Part shown: one piece after another, positions 51,136-60,935 of the stretch
How positions within the stretch are numbered: the stretch's first letter is position 1
How the letters are laid out: each line of letters starts with the position of its first letter
DNA from: Thioalkalivibrio sp. ALJ21
Lineage (GTDB): Bacteria > Pseudomonadota > Gammaproteobacteria > Ectothiorhodospirales > Ectothiorhodospiraceae
NCBI RefSeq assembly: GCF_000378605.1
Contig: NZ_KB905155.1
Coordinates: 1 to 64,000, forward strand
Direction of reading: 5' to 3'
Length of the DNA: 64,000 bases
Made by a program: the position numbers and the translations under genes
The notes under the pieces: model-generated
What the model saw: only the letters and a program-made list of their open reading frames with translations
Told to the model about the DNA's origin: nothing
Database searches by the model: none

Positions 51136-53615
51136 TGGATACCGCGAACGAGAAGCCGCGGCTGGTCCTGATCGGCAACGGCATGGCCGGGATGCGCACG
51201 GTCGAGGAGCTTTTGAAGCTCAAGCCGGACATGTACGACATCACCGTGTTCGGTGCCGAGCCCTGGGGCAACTACAACCGCATCATGCTCTCGCCGGTGC
51301 TCGCCTCGGAGAAGACCGTCGACGAGATCATGCTGAACGACGATGCCTGGTATGCCGAACGCGGCATCACCCTGCACAAGGGCCGGCGCATCGAGCGGAT
51401 CGACCGCGTGAACCGGCGGGTGATCGCCGAGGACGGCACCGAGGCGCCCTATGACCGCCTGCTGCTGGCGACCGGCTCCGATCCGGTGATGATCCCGGTG
51501 CCGGGGCACGAACTGGAGGGCGTGGTCGCCTTCCGCGATATCCACGACGTGGATGCGATGCTCGAGGCCAGCCGCGCACACCGGCATGCGGTAGTGATCG
51601 GCGGCGGCCTGCTGGGCCTGGAGGCCGCCAACGGCCTGATGCGCCAGGGCATGGAGGTCACCGTGGTGCACCTGATGGATCACCTGATGGAGCGCCAGCT
51701 GGATGCCGAGGCCGCCGGGATGCTGCGCGGCTCGCTGGAGCAGCGTGGCATGCGTTTCCGCATGGCGCATCAGACCGAGACGATCCTGGGCGAGGACCGC
51801 GTCACCGGCGTGCGCTTCACCGACGGCAGCGAGGTCGAGGCGGATCTGGTGGTGATGGCGGTCGGCATCCGCCCGAACACCGCGCTGGCCGAGTCCGCCG
51901 GGCTGCACTGCGAGCGCGGCGTGGTGGTGAACGACACGATGCAGACCTATGACCCGTCGATCTACGCGGTCGGCGAGTGCGTGCAGCACCGCGGCGCCAC
52001 CTACGGCCTGGTCGCGCCCCTGTGGGAGCAGGCGAAGGTCTGCGCCAACCACCTGGCCGAGTACGGCATCGGGCGCTACGAGGGCTCGATGACCTCCACC
52101 AAGCTGAAGGTCACCGGGATCGACCTGTTCTCCGCCGGCGACTTCACCGGTGACGAGACCACCGAGGACCTGGTGTTCAAGGATGCCGCGCGCGGCGTCT
52201 ACAAGCGCCTGGTGCTGAAGGACAACCGTATCCAGGGGGCGGTGCTGTACGGCGATACCCTGGACGGCTCCTGGTATTTCCAGCTGATGCGGGACGGAAC
52301 GCCGGTGGCCGACATCCGCGAGAACCTGCTGTTCGGCCAGGCGCATATCGGCGACTCCGGTCACGGCGACGAGGCCTCGCGGGTCGCGGCGATGCCCGAC
52401 GAGGCCGAGATCTGCGGCTGCAACGGCGTGTGCAAGGGCGAGATCGTCCAGGCGATCAGCGAGCACAAGCTGTTCACGCTGGAGGACGTGCGTGCCCACA
52501 CCAAGGCGTCGAACTCCTGTGGCTCCTGCACCGGGCTTGTGGAGTCCGTGCTTGCCACCACGCTGGGCGGCGACTACTCCGACGCCCCGGCGAAAAAGCC
52601 GGTCTGTGCCTGCACCGACCACAGCCACGACGAGGTGCGCGCGGCGATCAGCCGCGACGGGCTGAAGACCATGGACGCGGTGTTCGAGGCCCTCGACTGG
52701 AAGACCCCGGACGGCTGCCATGTCTGCCGTCCGGCGCTCAACTACTACCTGCTGGCGGCCTGGCCGAAGGACTACCAGGACGATGCCCAGTCGCGCTTCA
52801 TCAACGAGCGCGCCCACGGCAACATCCAGAAGGACGGTACCTATTCCGTCGTGCCGCGCATCTGGGGCGGGGTGACCACCCCGGCCGAGCTGCGCGCGAT
52901 CGCCGAGGTGGCCGAGCGCTACCAGGTGCCCACGGTCAAGTTCACCGGCGGCCAGCGCATCGACCTGCTGGGGGTGAAGAAGGCCGACCTGCCGGCGATG
53001 TGGCGCGATCTCGGCGACGCCGGGTTTGTCTCCGGCCATGCCTACGGCAAGGCCCTGCGTACGGTGAAGACCTGTGTCGGCTCCGAATGGTGCCGCTTTG
53101 GCACCCAGGACTCGACCGGACTCGGCATCCAGCTGGAACGGATGACCTGGGGCTCCTGGACCCCGCACAAGTTCAAGATGGCGGTCTCCGGCTGTCCGCG
53201 TAACTGCGCCGAGGCGACGATCAAGGACCTCGGTGTGGTCTGCGTGGACTCGGGTTACGAGCTGCACGTGGGCGGCAACGGCGGGGTGAAGGTCCGCGCC
53301 ACCGACTTCCTCTGCAAGGTGGAGACCGAGGCCGAGGTGCTCGAATACGCCGGGGCCTTCATGCAGTTCTACCGCGAAGATGCGCGCTACCTGGAGCGCA
53401 CCGCCCCGTGGATCGAGCGCGTCGGCCTGACCCGGGTGAAGGAACGCCTGGTGGACGACGCCGAGAACCGCGCGGCGCTGTACGCCCGCTTCCTGGAGTC
53501 GCAGGAGGTGGCGCAGGTGGACCCCTGGGCCGAACGTGCCGCCGGGCATGCGGCGCACGAGTTCATCCCGATCAAGCCGGTGGACGCGGCCCCGCGCCAG
53601 GGGGTGTCGGCATGA
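51135..53615 (+). CDS. nirB: NirB, NAD(P)H assimilatory nitrite reductase large subunit
   Basis: The protein is 826 residues. An N-terminal FAD/NAD domain (LVLIGNGMAGMRTVEELL; AVVIGGGLLGLEAANGL) is followed by two BFD-like [2Fe-2S] segments (CGCNGVCKGEI, SCGSCTG; CACTD, CHVC). The C-terminal siroheme/4Fe-4S catalytic part has TCVGSEWCRFG and SGCPRNCAEATI supplying the four cluster cysteines. It reduces nitrite to ammonium with NAD(P)H. It overlaps nirD by 4 bases. Confidence 0.95.
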   Translation: MDTANEKPRLVLIGNGMAGMRTVEELLKLKPDMYDITVFGAEPWGNYNRIMLSPVLASEKTVDEIMLNDDAWYAERGITLHKGRRIERIDRVNRRVIAEDGTEAPYDRLLLATGSDPVMIPVPGHELEGVVAFRDIHDVDAMLEASRAHRHAVVIGGGLLGLEAANGLMRQGMEVTVVHLMDHLMERQLDAEAAGMLRGSLEQRGMRFRMAHQTETILGEDRVTGVRFTDGSEVEADLVVMAVGIRPNTALAESAGLHCERGVVVNDTMQTYDPSIYAVGECVQHRGATYGLVAPLWEQAKVCANHLAEYGIGRYEGSMTSTKLKVTGIDLFSAGDFTGDETTEDLVFKDAARGVYKRLVLKDNRIQGAVLYGDTLDGSWYFQLMRDGTPVADIRENLLFGQAHIGDSGHGDEASRVAAMPDEAEICGCNGVCKGEIVQAISEHKLFTLEDVRAHTKASNSCGSCTGLVESVLATTLGGDYSDAPAKKPVCACTDHSHDEVRAAISRDGLKTMDAVFEALDWKTPDGCHVCRPALNYYLLAAWPKDYQDDAQSRFINERAHGNIQKDGTYSVVPRIWGGVTTPAELRAIAEVAERYQVPTVKFTGGQRIDLLGVKKADLPAMWRDLGDAGFVSGHAYGKALRTVKTCVGSEWCRFGTQDSTGLGIQLERMTWGSWTPHKFKMAVSGCPRNCAEATIKDLGVVCVDSGYELHVGGNGGVKVRATDFLCKVETEAEVLEYAGAFMQFYREDARYLERTAPWIERVGLTRVKERLVDDAENRAALYARFLESQEVAQVDPWAERAAGHAAHEFIPIKPVDAAPRQGVSA

Positions 53616-53983
53616 GCTGGCTTGCGATCTGTCCGCTCGAGGACATCCCGTCGCTGGGCGCGCGCGTAGTGGCGGGCCCGAACGGAGACATCGCCGTGTT
53701 CCGCACAGCCGATGACCGCGTGTTTGCCCTGCGCGACCAGTGCCCGCACAAGGGTGGGCCGCTGTCGCAGGGCATCGTCCACGGCGAGCGCGTGACCTGC
53801 CCGCTGCACAACTGGGTGATCGACCTGCAGTCCGGCGAGGCCACCGGGGCGGACAGTGGCTGCACCCATGCCTTCCCGATCCGGGTGACCGACGGTCAGG
53901 TGTGGCTGGATCTCTCCGGCGCCACGGGCGACGCCGCGGACGATCCCGCTGCGGCACCGGTCGCCTGCCGCGAGGCGGGCTGA
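53612..53983 (+). CDS. nirD: NirD, nitrite reductase small subunit (Rieske-like)
   Basis: The protein is 123 residues with a Rieske-like domain holding both CPH (QCPHKGGPLSQG) and CPLH (TCPLHNW), the complete ligand set for a [2Fe-2S] cluster. Some NirD proteins, such as that of E. coli, lack the full set. It partners NirB. It begins with ATG overlapping the nirB stop (ATGA) and ends 1 base before nasA. Confidence 0.92.
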   Translation: MSWLAICPLEDIPSLGARVVAGPNGDIAVFRTADDRVFALRDQCPHKGGPLSQGIVHGERVTCPLHNWVIDLQSGEATGADSGCTHAFPIRVTDGQVWLDLSGATGDAADDPAAAPVACREAG

Positions 53984-53984
53984 G

Positions 53985-56675
53985 ATGGCCACGGCCGAGC
54001 CGGTGACCCGCACCACCTGCCCCTATTGCGGGGTGGGCTGCGGGGTGGAGGTGACCGCGACGCCGGGCGGCGAGTTTCCGGTCGCGGTGCGCGGTGACCC
54101 CGCCCATCCGGCGAATGCCGGTCGCCTGTGCTCCAAGGGCGCGGCACTGGCCGAGACCCTCGACGACGAGGGCCGGCTGCTGCACCCGGAGATCGGCGGG
54201 CGGCGTGTCGACTGGGAGACCGCGCTGGATCATGTGGCGAACGGCTTTCGCGAGACCATCGCGGCACACGGGCCGGATGCGGTCGCCCTGTACGTCTCCG
54301 GGCAGATCCTGACCGAGGACTACTACGTCGCCAACAAGCTGATGAAGGGCTTCATCGGTTCGGCCAATATCGATACCAACTCCCGGCTCTGCATGTCCAC
54401 GGCCGTGGCCGCCCATACCCGCGCCTTCGGGGTGGATGGCGTGCCGGGGAGCTATACCGACCTCGAGCAGGCCGATCTGGTCGTGGTGACGGGCTCCAAC
54501 ATGGCCTGGGCCCACCCGGTCCTGTTCCAGCGCCTGCAGGCCGCCCGTGCGGCGCGCCCGGAGATGAAGCTGGTGGTGATCGACCCGCGGCGTACGGCCA
54601 CCGCCCAGGCGGCCGACCTGCACCTGCCGCTGGCGCCGGGTACGGATGCCTGGCTGTTCAACGGCCTGCTGGACCATCTGCGCCGGGAGGATGCGCTGGA
54701 CCCCGGCTTCCTGGAGCGGCATGTCGACGGCTTCGCCGACGCCCTGGCGGCCGCGCGGGCCTCCAGCCCGTCGATCGCCGCGACCGCCGAGGCCTGCGAA
54801 CTGGAGCCGGAGGCGGTGGCAACGTTCTTCCAGTGGTTTGCCCGTACCGAACGCACCGTGACCGCCTTCTGCCAGGGCATCAACCAGTCCGACAGCGGCG
54901 TGGACAAGGCCGGGACGATCCTCAATGTGCACCTGGCCACCGGCCGTATCGGGCGCGCGGGCATGGGCCCGTTCTCGCTGACGGGCCAGCCGAACGCGAT
55001 GGGCGGGCGCGAGGTCGGCGGACTGGCCAGCCAGCTGGCAGCCCACATGGGCTTCGACGACGCGGCCCTGGACCGGGTCGGACGTTTCTGGGGCGCACCG
55101 AACCTCGCGCGCCAGCCGGGGCTGAAGGCGCTGGACCTGTTCCGCGCGGTCGAGTCGGGGCAGGTGAAGGCGGTCTGGATCATCGGCACCAATCCGCTGT
55201 TCAGCCTGCCCGAGGCCGCGCGCTTCGAGCAGGCCCTGGCCGCATGCCCGCTGGTCGTGGTCTCCGACTGCGTGCGCGAGACCGAGACCACGCGGGTAGC
55301 CGACGTCCTGCTGCCGGCGACCACCTGGGGCGAGAAGGACGGCACGGTAACCAACTCCGAGCGCCGCATCTCGCGCCAGCGCCCGTTCCGGGCGCCCCCG
55401 GGCGAGGCCCGCCACGACTGGTTGGCGCTGGCCCGAGTCGCGCAGCGGCTGGGTTTCGCCGACGCCTTTCCCTATACCCATCCGGGCGAGATCTTCCGCG
55501 AGCATGCGGCGCTGTCCGCCTTCGAGAACCACGGCACGCGCGACTTCGACATCGGCGCACTGGCCAGGCTGTCCGACGCCGAGTACGAGGCCCTGGAGCC
55601 GGTGCAGTGGCCGCTGCCGGCGGGGAGTCGGACGGGCGCCGAACACCTCTATGCCGATGGCCGTTTCTTCACCGCCAATGGCCGGGCGCGGCTCGCGGCC
55701 GTGACTCCGCAGGCCCCGACCGACCCCGTCGCTGCCGACTATCCGCTGCGCCTGAACACCGGCCGCATCCGCGACCAGTGGCACAGCATGACCCGCACCG
55801 CCCGCACCCCGCGCCTGAGTGCGCATCAGCCGGAGCCGTTCGTCGAGATCCATCCGGTGGATGCCGGCCTGTTCCGGGTCCAGGCCGGCGACCTCGCCGA
55901 GGTGACCAGTCGCCACGGGCGTCTGCTGGCGCGGGTGCAGGTGCGCCGCGAGCAGCGCCCGGGCAGCGTGTTCGTGCCCATGCACTGGAGCCGGCCGATC
56001 GCGCGGCTCGCCCGAGTCGATGCTCTGGTGCCCGCGCATGTCGACCCCGTCTCCGGGCAGCCGGCGTTCAAGCACACGGCCGTGGCCGTGCGCCCGGCGG
56101 CGCTGGACTGGCACGGCTTCGTGCTGAGCCGCGAGCCGATCTCCGCGCCGGAGGCCGACTATGCGGTCACCGCCCGTGGTCCCCGGCACCTGCGCACCGA
56201 ACTGGCCGGGCGGGGCGCACCGCCCACGATGGATGCGTGGCGCGAGCGCCTGGACGGGCCGGGGGAATGGCTGGAGTTCGCCGACCCCGCCGGGGGACGC
56301 TATCGCGCCGCGCGGATCCACGAGGGGCGGCTCGCCTGCGTGCTGTTCGCGGGCCCCGACCGGGGCCTGCCCGAGCGCGAGTGGCTGGGTGGCCTGTTCG
56401 CGGCCGAGACGATCAGCGATGCCGAACGGATGGCTCTGCTGACCGGGCGACCGCCGAACGGCCGGGCCGCGCGCGGGTGCATGGTCTGCGCCTGCTTCGG
56501 CGTGGACGAGACGTGCATCCGCACTGCGATCCGCGAGCAGGGGCTTGCCAGCTGCGAGGCGGTGGGTGCGGCCCTCGAGGCCGGGACCAACTGCGGCTCC
56601 TGCCGACCCGAGATCCAGACCCTGTTGAATGAAGAAGCCGAGGCGCCCACGAACCCCGTGGCGCGGGAGGGATAA
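53985..56675 (+). CDS. nasA: NasA, assimilatory nitrate reductase catalytic subunit
   Basis: This 896-residue molybdopterin enzyme has an N-terminal 4Fe-4S site (CPYCGVGCGVEV, LCSKG), then Mo-bis-MGD domains (TNSRLCMSTAVAAH with the Mo-ligand Cys, QGINQSDSGVDKAGTI, GTNPLFSLPE, RLNTGRIRDQWHSMTRT). The C-terminal BFD-like [2Fe-2S] domain has CMVCACFGV and NCGSC. The extra C-terminal cluster is the NasA form that can receive electrons without a separate iron-sulfur subunit. It reduces nitrate to nitrite in the cytoplasm; no nasC-type reductase gene is in the window. Confidence 0.95.
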   Translation: MATAEPVTRTTCPYCGVGCGVEVTATPGGEFPVAVRGDPAHPANAGRLCSKGAALAETLDDEGRLLHPEIGGRRVDWETALDHVANGFRETIAAHGPDAVALYVSGQILTEDYYVANKLMKGFIGSANIDTNSRLCMSTAVAAHTRAFGVDGVPGSYTDLEQADLVVVTGSNMAWAHPVLFQRLQAARAARPEMKLVVIDPRRTATAQAADLHLPLAPGTDAWLFNGLLDHLRREDALDPGFLERHVDGFADALAAARASSPSIAATAEACELEPEAVATFFQWFARTERTVTAFCQGINQSDSGVDKAGTILNVHLATGRIGRAGMGPFSLTGQPNAMGGREVGGLASQLAAHMGFDDAALDRVGRFWGAPNLARQPGLKALDLFRAVESGQVKAVWIIGTNPLFSLPEAARFEQALAACPLVVVSDCVRETETTRVADVLLPATTWGEKDGTVTNSERRISRQRPFRAPPGEARHDWLALARVAQRLGFADAFPYTHPGEIFREHAALSAFENHGTRDFDIGALARLSDAEYEALEPVQWPLPAGSRTGAEHLYADGRFFTANGRARLAAVTPQAPTDPVAADYPLRLNTGRIRDQWHSMTRTARTPRLSAHQPEPFVEIHPVDAGLFRVQAGDLAEVTSRHGRLLARVQVRREQRPGSVFVPMHWSRPIARLARVDALVPAHVDPVSGQPAFKHTAVAVRPAALDWHGFVLSREPISAPEADYAVTARGPRHLRTELAGRGAPPTMDAWRERLDGPGEWLEFADPAGGRYRAARIHEGRLACVLFAGPDRGLPEREWLGGLFAAETISDAERMALLTGRPPNGRAARGCMVCACFGVDETCIRTAIREQGLASCEAVGAALEAGTNCGSCRPEIQTLLNEEAEAPTNPVAREG

Positions 56676-56677
56676 GC

Positions 56678-58144
56678 ATGGAACACCTGCCGATTTATAT
56701 GCAACTGCACGACCGCGAGGCCCTGGTGGTCGGGGCCGGGCCGGTGGCCACGCGCAAGGCCGCGTTGCTGCTGGAGGCCGGGGCGCGGGTGCGCCTGCGC
56801 TCCCCCGAGTACAGCGAGGCCGCCGAGCGCCTGCTGCGCGAACAAACGGGGGCGATCAGCCGCGATCCGGGGGTCTATGACACCGATTGCCTGGATAGTG
56901 TGGCGATCGTGATTGCTGCGACCGACGATGCGGCGGTCAACCGCCAGGTCTCGGAGGACTGCCTCGCGCGCTCGATCCCGGTGAACGTCGCCGACCAGCC
57001 CGAGCTGTGCAGCTTCATCCTGCCGGCGATCGTGGAGCGCGGGCCGCTGACCGTCGCGATTGGCTCGGGTGGCCGCGCCCCGGTGCTGGTACGCCTGCTG
57101 CGGGCGAAGATCGAGAGCCTGATCCCGGCCGGCTATGGCCGGCTGGCCGATCTCGCCGGGCGGCTGCGCGACCGGGTGCGCGCCCGTTTCGACCACGTGA
57201 ATGCCCGCCGCGCCTTCTGGGAACGGGCCTTTGCCGGGCCGGCCACCGAGCTGGCCCTGGCCGGTCGCATGGACGCGGCCGAGGCGCGCCTGGAACAGGA
57301 ACTGGCGGACGCCGCGGCCCGCACGCCGGGCGAGGTCTACCTGATCGGCGCCGGACCGGGCGATCCCGACCTGCTGACCTTTCGCGCGCTGCGCCTGCTG
57401 CAGCAGGCAGATGTGGTCGTCTACGACCGGCTGGTGTCCTCCGAGGTGGTGAACCTCGCGCGGCGCGAGGCCGAGCGCTTCTATGTCGGCAAGGAGCGCG
57501 ATCACCACTGCGTGCCGCAGGAGGAGATCAGCGCGCTGCTCTCCCGACTGGCGCGCGAGGGCAAGCGCGTGGCACGGCTGAAGGGCGGCGACCCGTTCGT
57601 GTTCGGCCGGGGCGGCGAGGAGCTGGACGTGCTGGCGCGCGACGGCGTGGCCTACCAGGTCGTCCCCGGCATCACCGCGGCCAGCGGCTGTGCCGCCTAT
57701 GCGGGCATACCGCTGACCCACCGCGACCATGCCCAGTCGGTGCGATTCATCACCGGCCATACCCGCGAAGGGCGGCTGGATGTGGACTGGTCGCAGCTGA
57801 CCAGTACCCGCGAGACCCTGGTGTTCTACATGGGCCGCAAGGGCGTGGGCGAGATCTGCCGGGGGCTGAAGGGTGCCGGCCGCGCCGGGCAGACCCCGGC
57901 GGCGATCATCGAGAACGGCACCACCGCCCGCCAGCGCGTGGTCAGCGGCACGCTGGATACGCTGGCCGCGCGTGCCGAGCGCGAGCAGGTGGGCTCGCCC
58001 AGCCTGATCGTGATCGGCGAGGTGGCGGCCTGCCACGCGCGTCTGGCCTGGTTCCAGCCGGATGCCGGGGCCGCCACGGTGTTTCCACAGCCGATGCCGA
58101 TGCCGATGTCGGGGCCGCGTGCCGCGGCGGCGAGCGCGGCGTGA
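56678..58144 (+). CDS. cysG: CysG, siroheme synthase
   Basis: The protein is 488 residues with both halves. The N-terminal precorrin-2 dehydrogenase/ferrochelatase (EALVVGAGPVATRKAALLLEAGARV) is joined to a C-terminal SUMT methyltransferase (VYLIGAGPGDPDLLTFRALRLLQQADVVVYDRLVS, LKGGDPFVFGRGGEE, PGITAASGCAAYAGIPLTHRD). It makes siroheme for NirB from uroporphyrinogen III. It has a Pro/Met- and Ala-rich tail. It starts 2 bases after nasA and overlaps hemD by 4 bases. Confidence 0.95.
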   Translation: MEHLPIYMQLHDREALVVGAGPVATRKAALLLEAGARVRLRSPEYSEAAERLLREQTGAISRDPGVYDTDCLDSVAIVIAATDDAAVNRQVSEDCLARSIPVNVADQPELCSFILPAIVERGPLTVAIGSGGRAPVLVRLLRAKIESLIPAGYGRLADLAGRLRDRVRARFDHVNARRAFWERAFAGPATELALAGRMDAAEARLEQELADAAARTPGEVYLIGAGPGDPDLLTFRALRLLQQADVVVYDRLVSSEVVNLARREAERFYVGKERDHHCVPQEEISALLSRLAREGKRVARLKGGDPFVFGRGGEELDVLARDGVAYQVVPGITAASGCAAYAGIPLTHRDHAQSVRFITGHTREGRLDVDWSQLTSTRETLVFYMGRKGVGEICRGLKGAGRAGQTPAAIIENGTTARQRVVSGTLDTLAARAEREQVGSPSLIVIGEVAACHARLAWFQPDAGAATVFPQPMPMPMSGPRAAAASAA

Positions 58145-59025
58145 CGGCCGCATCCGTCCTGCCGGAGGCGGCGGCCAGTGGCCTCGCGGGTCGCCGGGTG
58201 GCCTTGCCGGAGAGCCGGGCGCTGGAGGTCTTCGCCGGTCTGCTGGAGCGGCGCGGGGCCGAGGTCTGGCGCTGCCCCCTGATCGCGATCCACGACAGCC
58301 CCGACCGCACGGCGATCGAGGCCTGGCTGCACAGGGCGATCGAGGCGCCGTTCGACCGCCTGATCTTTCTGACCGGCGAGGGCTTCACCCGCCTGACTGG
58401 CTTTGCCCGGAGTGCCGGGCGCGAGGACGCCTGGCTGGCCGCCGTGGTGCGGACGCCGACCCTGGTGCGCGGCCCCAAGCCGGGGCGGGCAATGAAGCCC
58501 TTCGGCGTGCGGCCGGATGCGATCGCGGCCGCACCGACGACCGAGGGCATCATCGAAACCCTTTCCGGACAGGATCGGGCCGGACAGGATCGGGCCGGGC
58601 AGCATCTGGCCGGGCAGCGTATCGGGGTGCAGCTCTACGGCGCGGAACCCAACCGCCGCCTGCTCGAGTTCCTGGAGCAGGCGGGCGCCGAGGTCTTTCC
58701 CGTCTGGCCCTACCGCTATGCGGACGCCGCCGAGACCGGGCGCGTGACCGGGCTGATCGAGGCCCTGATCGCGGGGGACGTGGATGCGATTGCCTTCACC
58801 AGTCAGGCCCAGGTGCGGCGCCTGCTGCGCGTCGCCCGCGACGCGGGGCGCGAGGACGCGCTGCTGGCAGCGCTCGGTCGCACCGTCGTCGCCGCGATCG
58901 GTCCGGTGGTGGCCGACGAGTTGCGCGCCCACGGGGTGCACCCGACAGTGGTCCCTGACGGGCAGTACTTCATGAAACCCCTGGTCTCGACGCTCGCGCG
59001 CCACCTGGGTGCACATGGCGGCTGA
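58141..59025 (+). CDS. hemD: Uroporphyrinogen-III synthase (HemD family)
   Basis: The protein is 294 residues from a GTG start overlapping cysG (GTGA). It has two-domain HemD layout: RRVALPESRALEVFAGLLERRGAEVWRCPLIAI, then GEGFTRLTGFA, and the second half IGVQLYGAEPNRRLLEFLEQAGAEVFPVWPY, IAFTSQAQVRRLLRVA and AIGPVVADELRAHGVHP. It supplies uroporphyrinogen III to the adjacent CysG. A pentapeptide repeat (GQDRA-type) sits in the inter-domain linker. Confidence 0.9.
   Translation: MTAASVLPEAAASGLAGRRVALPESRALEVFAGLLERRGAEVWRCPLIAIHDSPDRTAIEAWLHRAIEAPFDRLIFLTGEGFTRLTGFARSAGREDAWLAAVVRTPTLVRGPKPGRAMKPFGVRPDAIAAAPTTEGIIETLSGQDRAGQDRAGQHLAGQRIGVQLYGAEPNRRLLEFLEQAGAEVFPVWPYRYADAAETGRVTGLIEALIAGDVDAIAFTSQAQVRRLLRVARDAGREDALLAALGRTVVAAIGPVVADELRAHGVHPTVVPDGQYFMKPLVSTLARHLGAHGG
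58567..58611. repeat. Three tandem 15-base repeats inside hemD
   Basis: Units GGACAGGATCGGGCC, an identical copy, and a variant GGGCAGCATCTGGCC lie in frame, giving GQDRA-GQDRA-GQHLA. The first two copies are exact, suggesting recent slippage. Confidence 0.9.
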
Positions 59026-59046
59026 ATGGCGGGCCCGGCGCGGGTC

Positions 59047-60855
59047 TCAGTGACCGTCGTGGCCGGCGTACATCGCCTCGATGGCTTCGCTGTAGTGCTC
59101 GACGATCACCGGGCGCTTGAGCTTCATGGTCGGGGTCAGCATGCCGTTGTCGACAGACCAGGCCTCGTGCGTTACATGCACATGGCGGATCTTGGCGTAG
59201 CCGGGGAAGTCGCGTAGCTGGTACTGGATGCGCTGCAGCAGGGCGCGTTCGGCCTTGCGCGGCAGGCGACCATCGGCCTCGGCTTCGAGATCGTGGTCGC
59301 TGGCGAACGAGGCCCAGGCCTCCGGCTCCGGAACGACCAGCGCGGTCAGGAAAGAGCGGTTGTCGCCGACGATCATCACCTGGTCGAACAGCGCATCCAG
59401 TGCGATCGCCATCTCCATGTCGGCCGGCGGGACCTTCTCGCCGTTGGTCAGCACCAGGATGTCCTTGATGCGACCGGTGATGAAGACATGCCCGCTGTCG
59501 TCGATCCGGGCCTGGTCGCCACTGTGCAGCCAGCCGTCCTCGTCGATGGTCTCGCGGGTGGCCTCCTCGTTCTTCCAGTAGCCGAGCATTACGCAGGGGC
59601 TGCGGGTGAGCAGTTCGTCCATCTCGCCAATCTTCACCTCCACCCCGGGCAGCGGCTTGCCGATCGAGGCGGGCAGGTTGTTGTCCGGGGTATTCACGGT
59701 GACCACCGGACTGGCCTCGGTCATCCCGTAGCCGTGCAGGACCGGCAGGCCCAGGCCGATGAAGAACTGGGCGATCGGCGGTGGGAGCGGCGCGCCGCCA
59801 CAGACCGCGAAGCGCAGCTCGCCGCCCAGGCGGTCCAGCACCTTGCGCGCGACGATGCGCTCCAGCAGGGGCCAGAGCAGAAAGCCGGGGGACCAGCCGC
59901 CGCGGCCCTGCTGGTGCTCGAAGCGCTTCCAGCCGATGTTGACGGTCGCCTTGAACAGGGCGCGGCCGAGGCCCGATTTCTGTTTCAGGCCGGCCTGGAT
60001 GCGGCCGTGCACGCGTTCGTAGATGCGCGGCACCGAGATCAGCACGGTGGGGCGCACGTTGACCAGGTCTTCGCCCAGGGCCTGAATGGAGCGCGCGAAG
60101 GCGACCTCGGCACCGATCAGCATGGGCATGTACAGCCCGGCGGTGCGCTCCAGCATGTGCGACAGCGGCAGGAACGAGAGAAACCGGTCGGCGGGCGACA
60201 GCGGGCCGGCCTGCGAGGAGGCCCAGGCGTTCTCCAGGATGTTGCGGTGCGAGAGGATTACGCCCTTGGGGCGCCCGGTGGTGCCGGAGGTATAGACGAT
60301 CGTGGCCATGGCCTCCGGGTCAAGATCCGGATAGTGGACATCCGTACCCTCGTGCTGTGCGAGCCAGTCTTCCAGCTCGACTACGCGGTCGTCTTCCGGC
60401 TCCGTGTCCTCGCCGCCGATGTTTACGATGCGCCGCAGCGACGGCATGTTCTCGAAGTGCTCGGACAGCCGGCGGCTGTGGGCGCTCTCGCCCAGCAGCA
60501 GGATGCGCGCCTGCGTCTGGCCGATGATGTAGGCGACGTTGTCCGGACGGTCATCGGTGTACAGCGGGACCGGGACCAGACCCAGCCCCATCGCGGCCTG
60601 GTCGAAGGCGACCCACTCGCGCGAATTGCCGAGCATCAGCGCGACACGCTCGCCGGGCTTTAGGCCCTCCGCGGCCAGTGCAGCCTGCCAGCGATCCACC
60701 ATTGCGCCCATCTCGCGCCAGGAGGTCTGCTGCCACGCCTCGCGCGCGGTGTTGTAGTGGCGGTAGGCCGGGGCATCCGGTGTCTGTTCGACACGGACAC
60801 GGAACAGCGAGGGGAGGGTCGGGGCCTGGTCGGGACGGATCGCGGAATCGGACAT
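59047..60855 (-). CDS. Long-chain acyl-CoA synthetase (AMP-forming)
   Basis: The protein is 602 residues, a typical FadD15/long-chain AMP ligase. It has ATP-binding P-loop TIVYTSGTTGRPKGVILSH, HGYGMTEASPVVTVNTP (A5), GWLHSGDQARIDDSGHVFITGRIKDILVLTNGEKVPP (A7/A8) and the catalytic Lys near the C-terminus (LTPTMKLKRP). It activates fatty acids, perhaps for lipid turnover or for lipoate/octanoate metabolism. The start was placed at MSDSAIRPDQ; upstream frame is non-coding. It is convergent with hemD. Confidence 0.9.
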   Translation of the reverse strand: MSDSAIRPDQAPTLPSLFRVRVEQTPDAPAYRHYNTAREAWQQTSWREMGAMVDRWQAALAAEGLKPGERVALMLGNSREWVAFDQAAMGLGLVPVPLYTDDRPDNVAYIIGQTQARILLLGESAHSRRLSEHFENMPSLRRIVNIGGEDTEPEDDRVVELEDWLAQHEGTDVHYPDLDPEAMATIVYTSGTTGRPKGVILSHRNILENAWASSQAGPLSPADRFLSFLPLSHMLERTAGLYMPMLIGAEVAFARSIQALGEDLVNVRPTVLISVPRIYERVHGRIQAGLKQKSGLGRALFKATVNIGWKRFEHQQGRGGWSPGFLLWPLLERIVARKVLDRLGGELRFAVCGGAPLPPPIAQFFIGLGLPVLHGYGMTEASPVVTVNTPDNNLPASIGKPLPGVEVKIGEMDELLTRSPCVMLGYWKNEEATRETIDEDGWLHSGDQARIDDSGHVFITGRIKDILVLTNGEKVPPADMEMAIALDALFDQVMIVGDNRSFLTALVVPEPEAWASFASDHDLEAEADGRLPRKAERALLQRIQYQLRDFPGYAKIRHVHVTHEAWSVDNGMLTPTMKLKRPVIVEHYSEAIEAMYAGHDGH

Positions 60856-60935
60856 CGGCGCGTCTCGCAGCTTGGAGTATGTTCGGGACGTTAGAGGACC
60901 CGGTCCTGCGCGGCAACCTTGGCGTCTGTGGCGTT

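Noticed and set aside
51069-56321. A 1750-codon open frame on the minus strand across nirB, nirD and nasA
   Set aside because: It is antisense to three well-recognised overlapping genes, has a composition rich in His, Arg, Gly and Ala typical of reading GC-rich codons backwards, and shows no recognisable domain.
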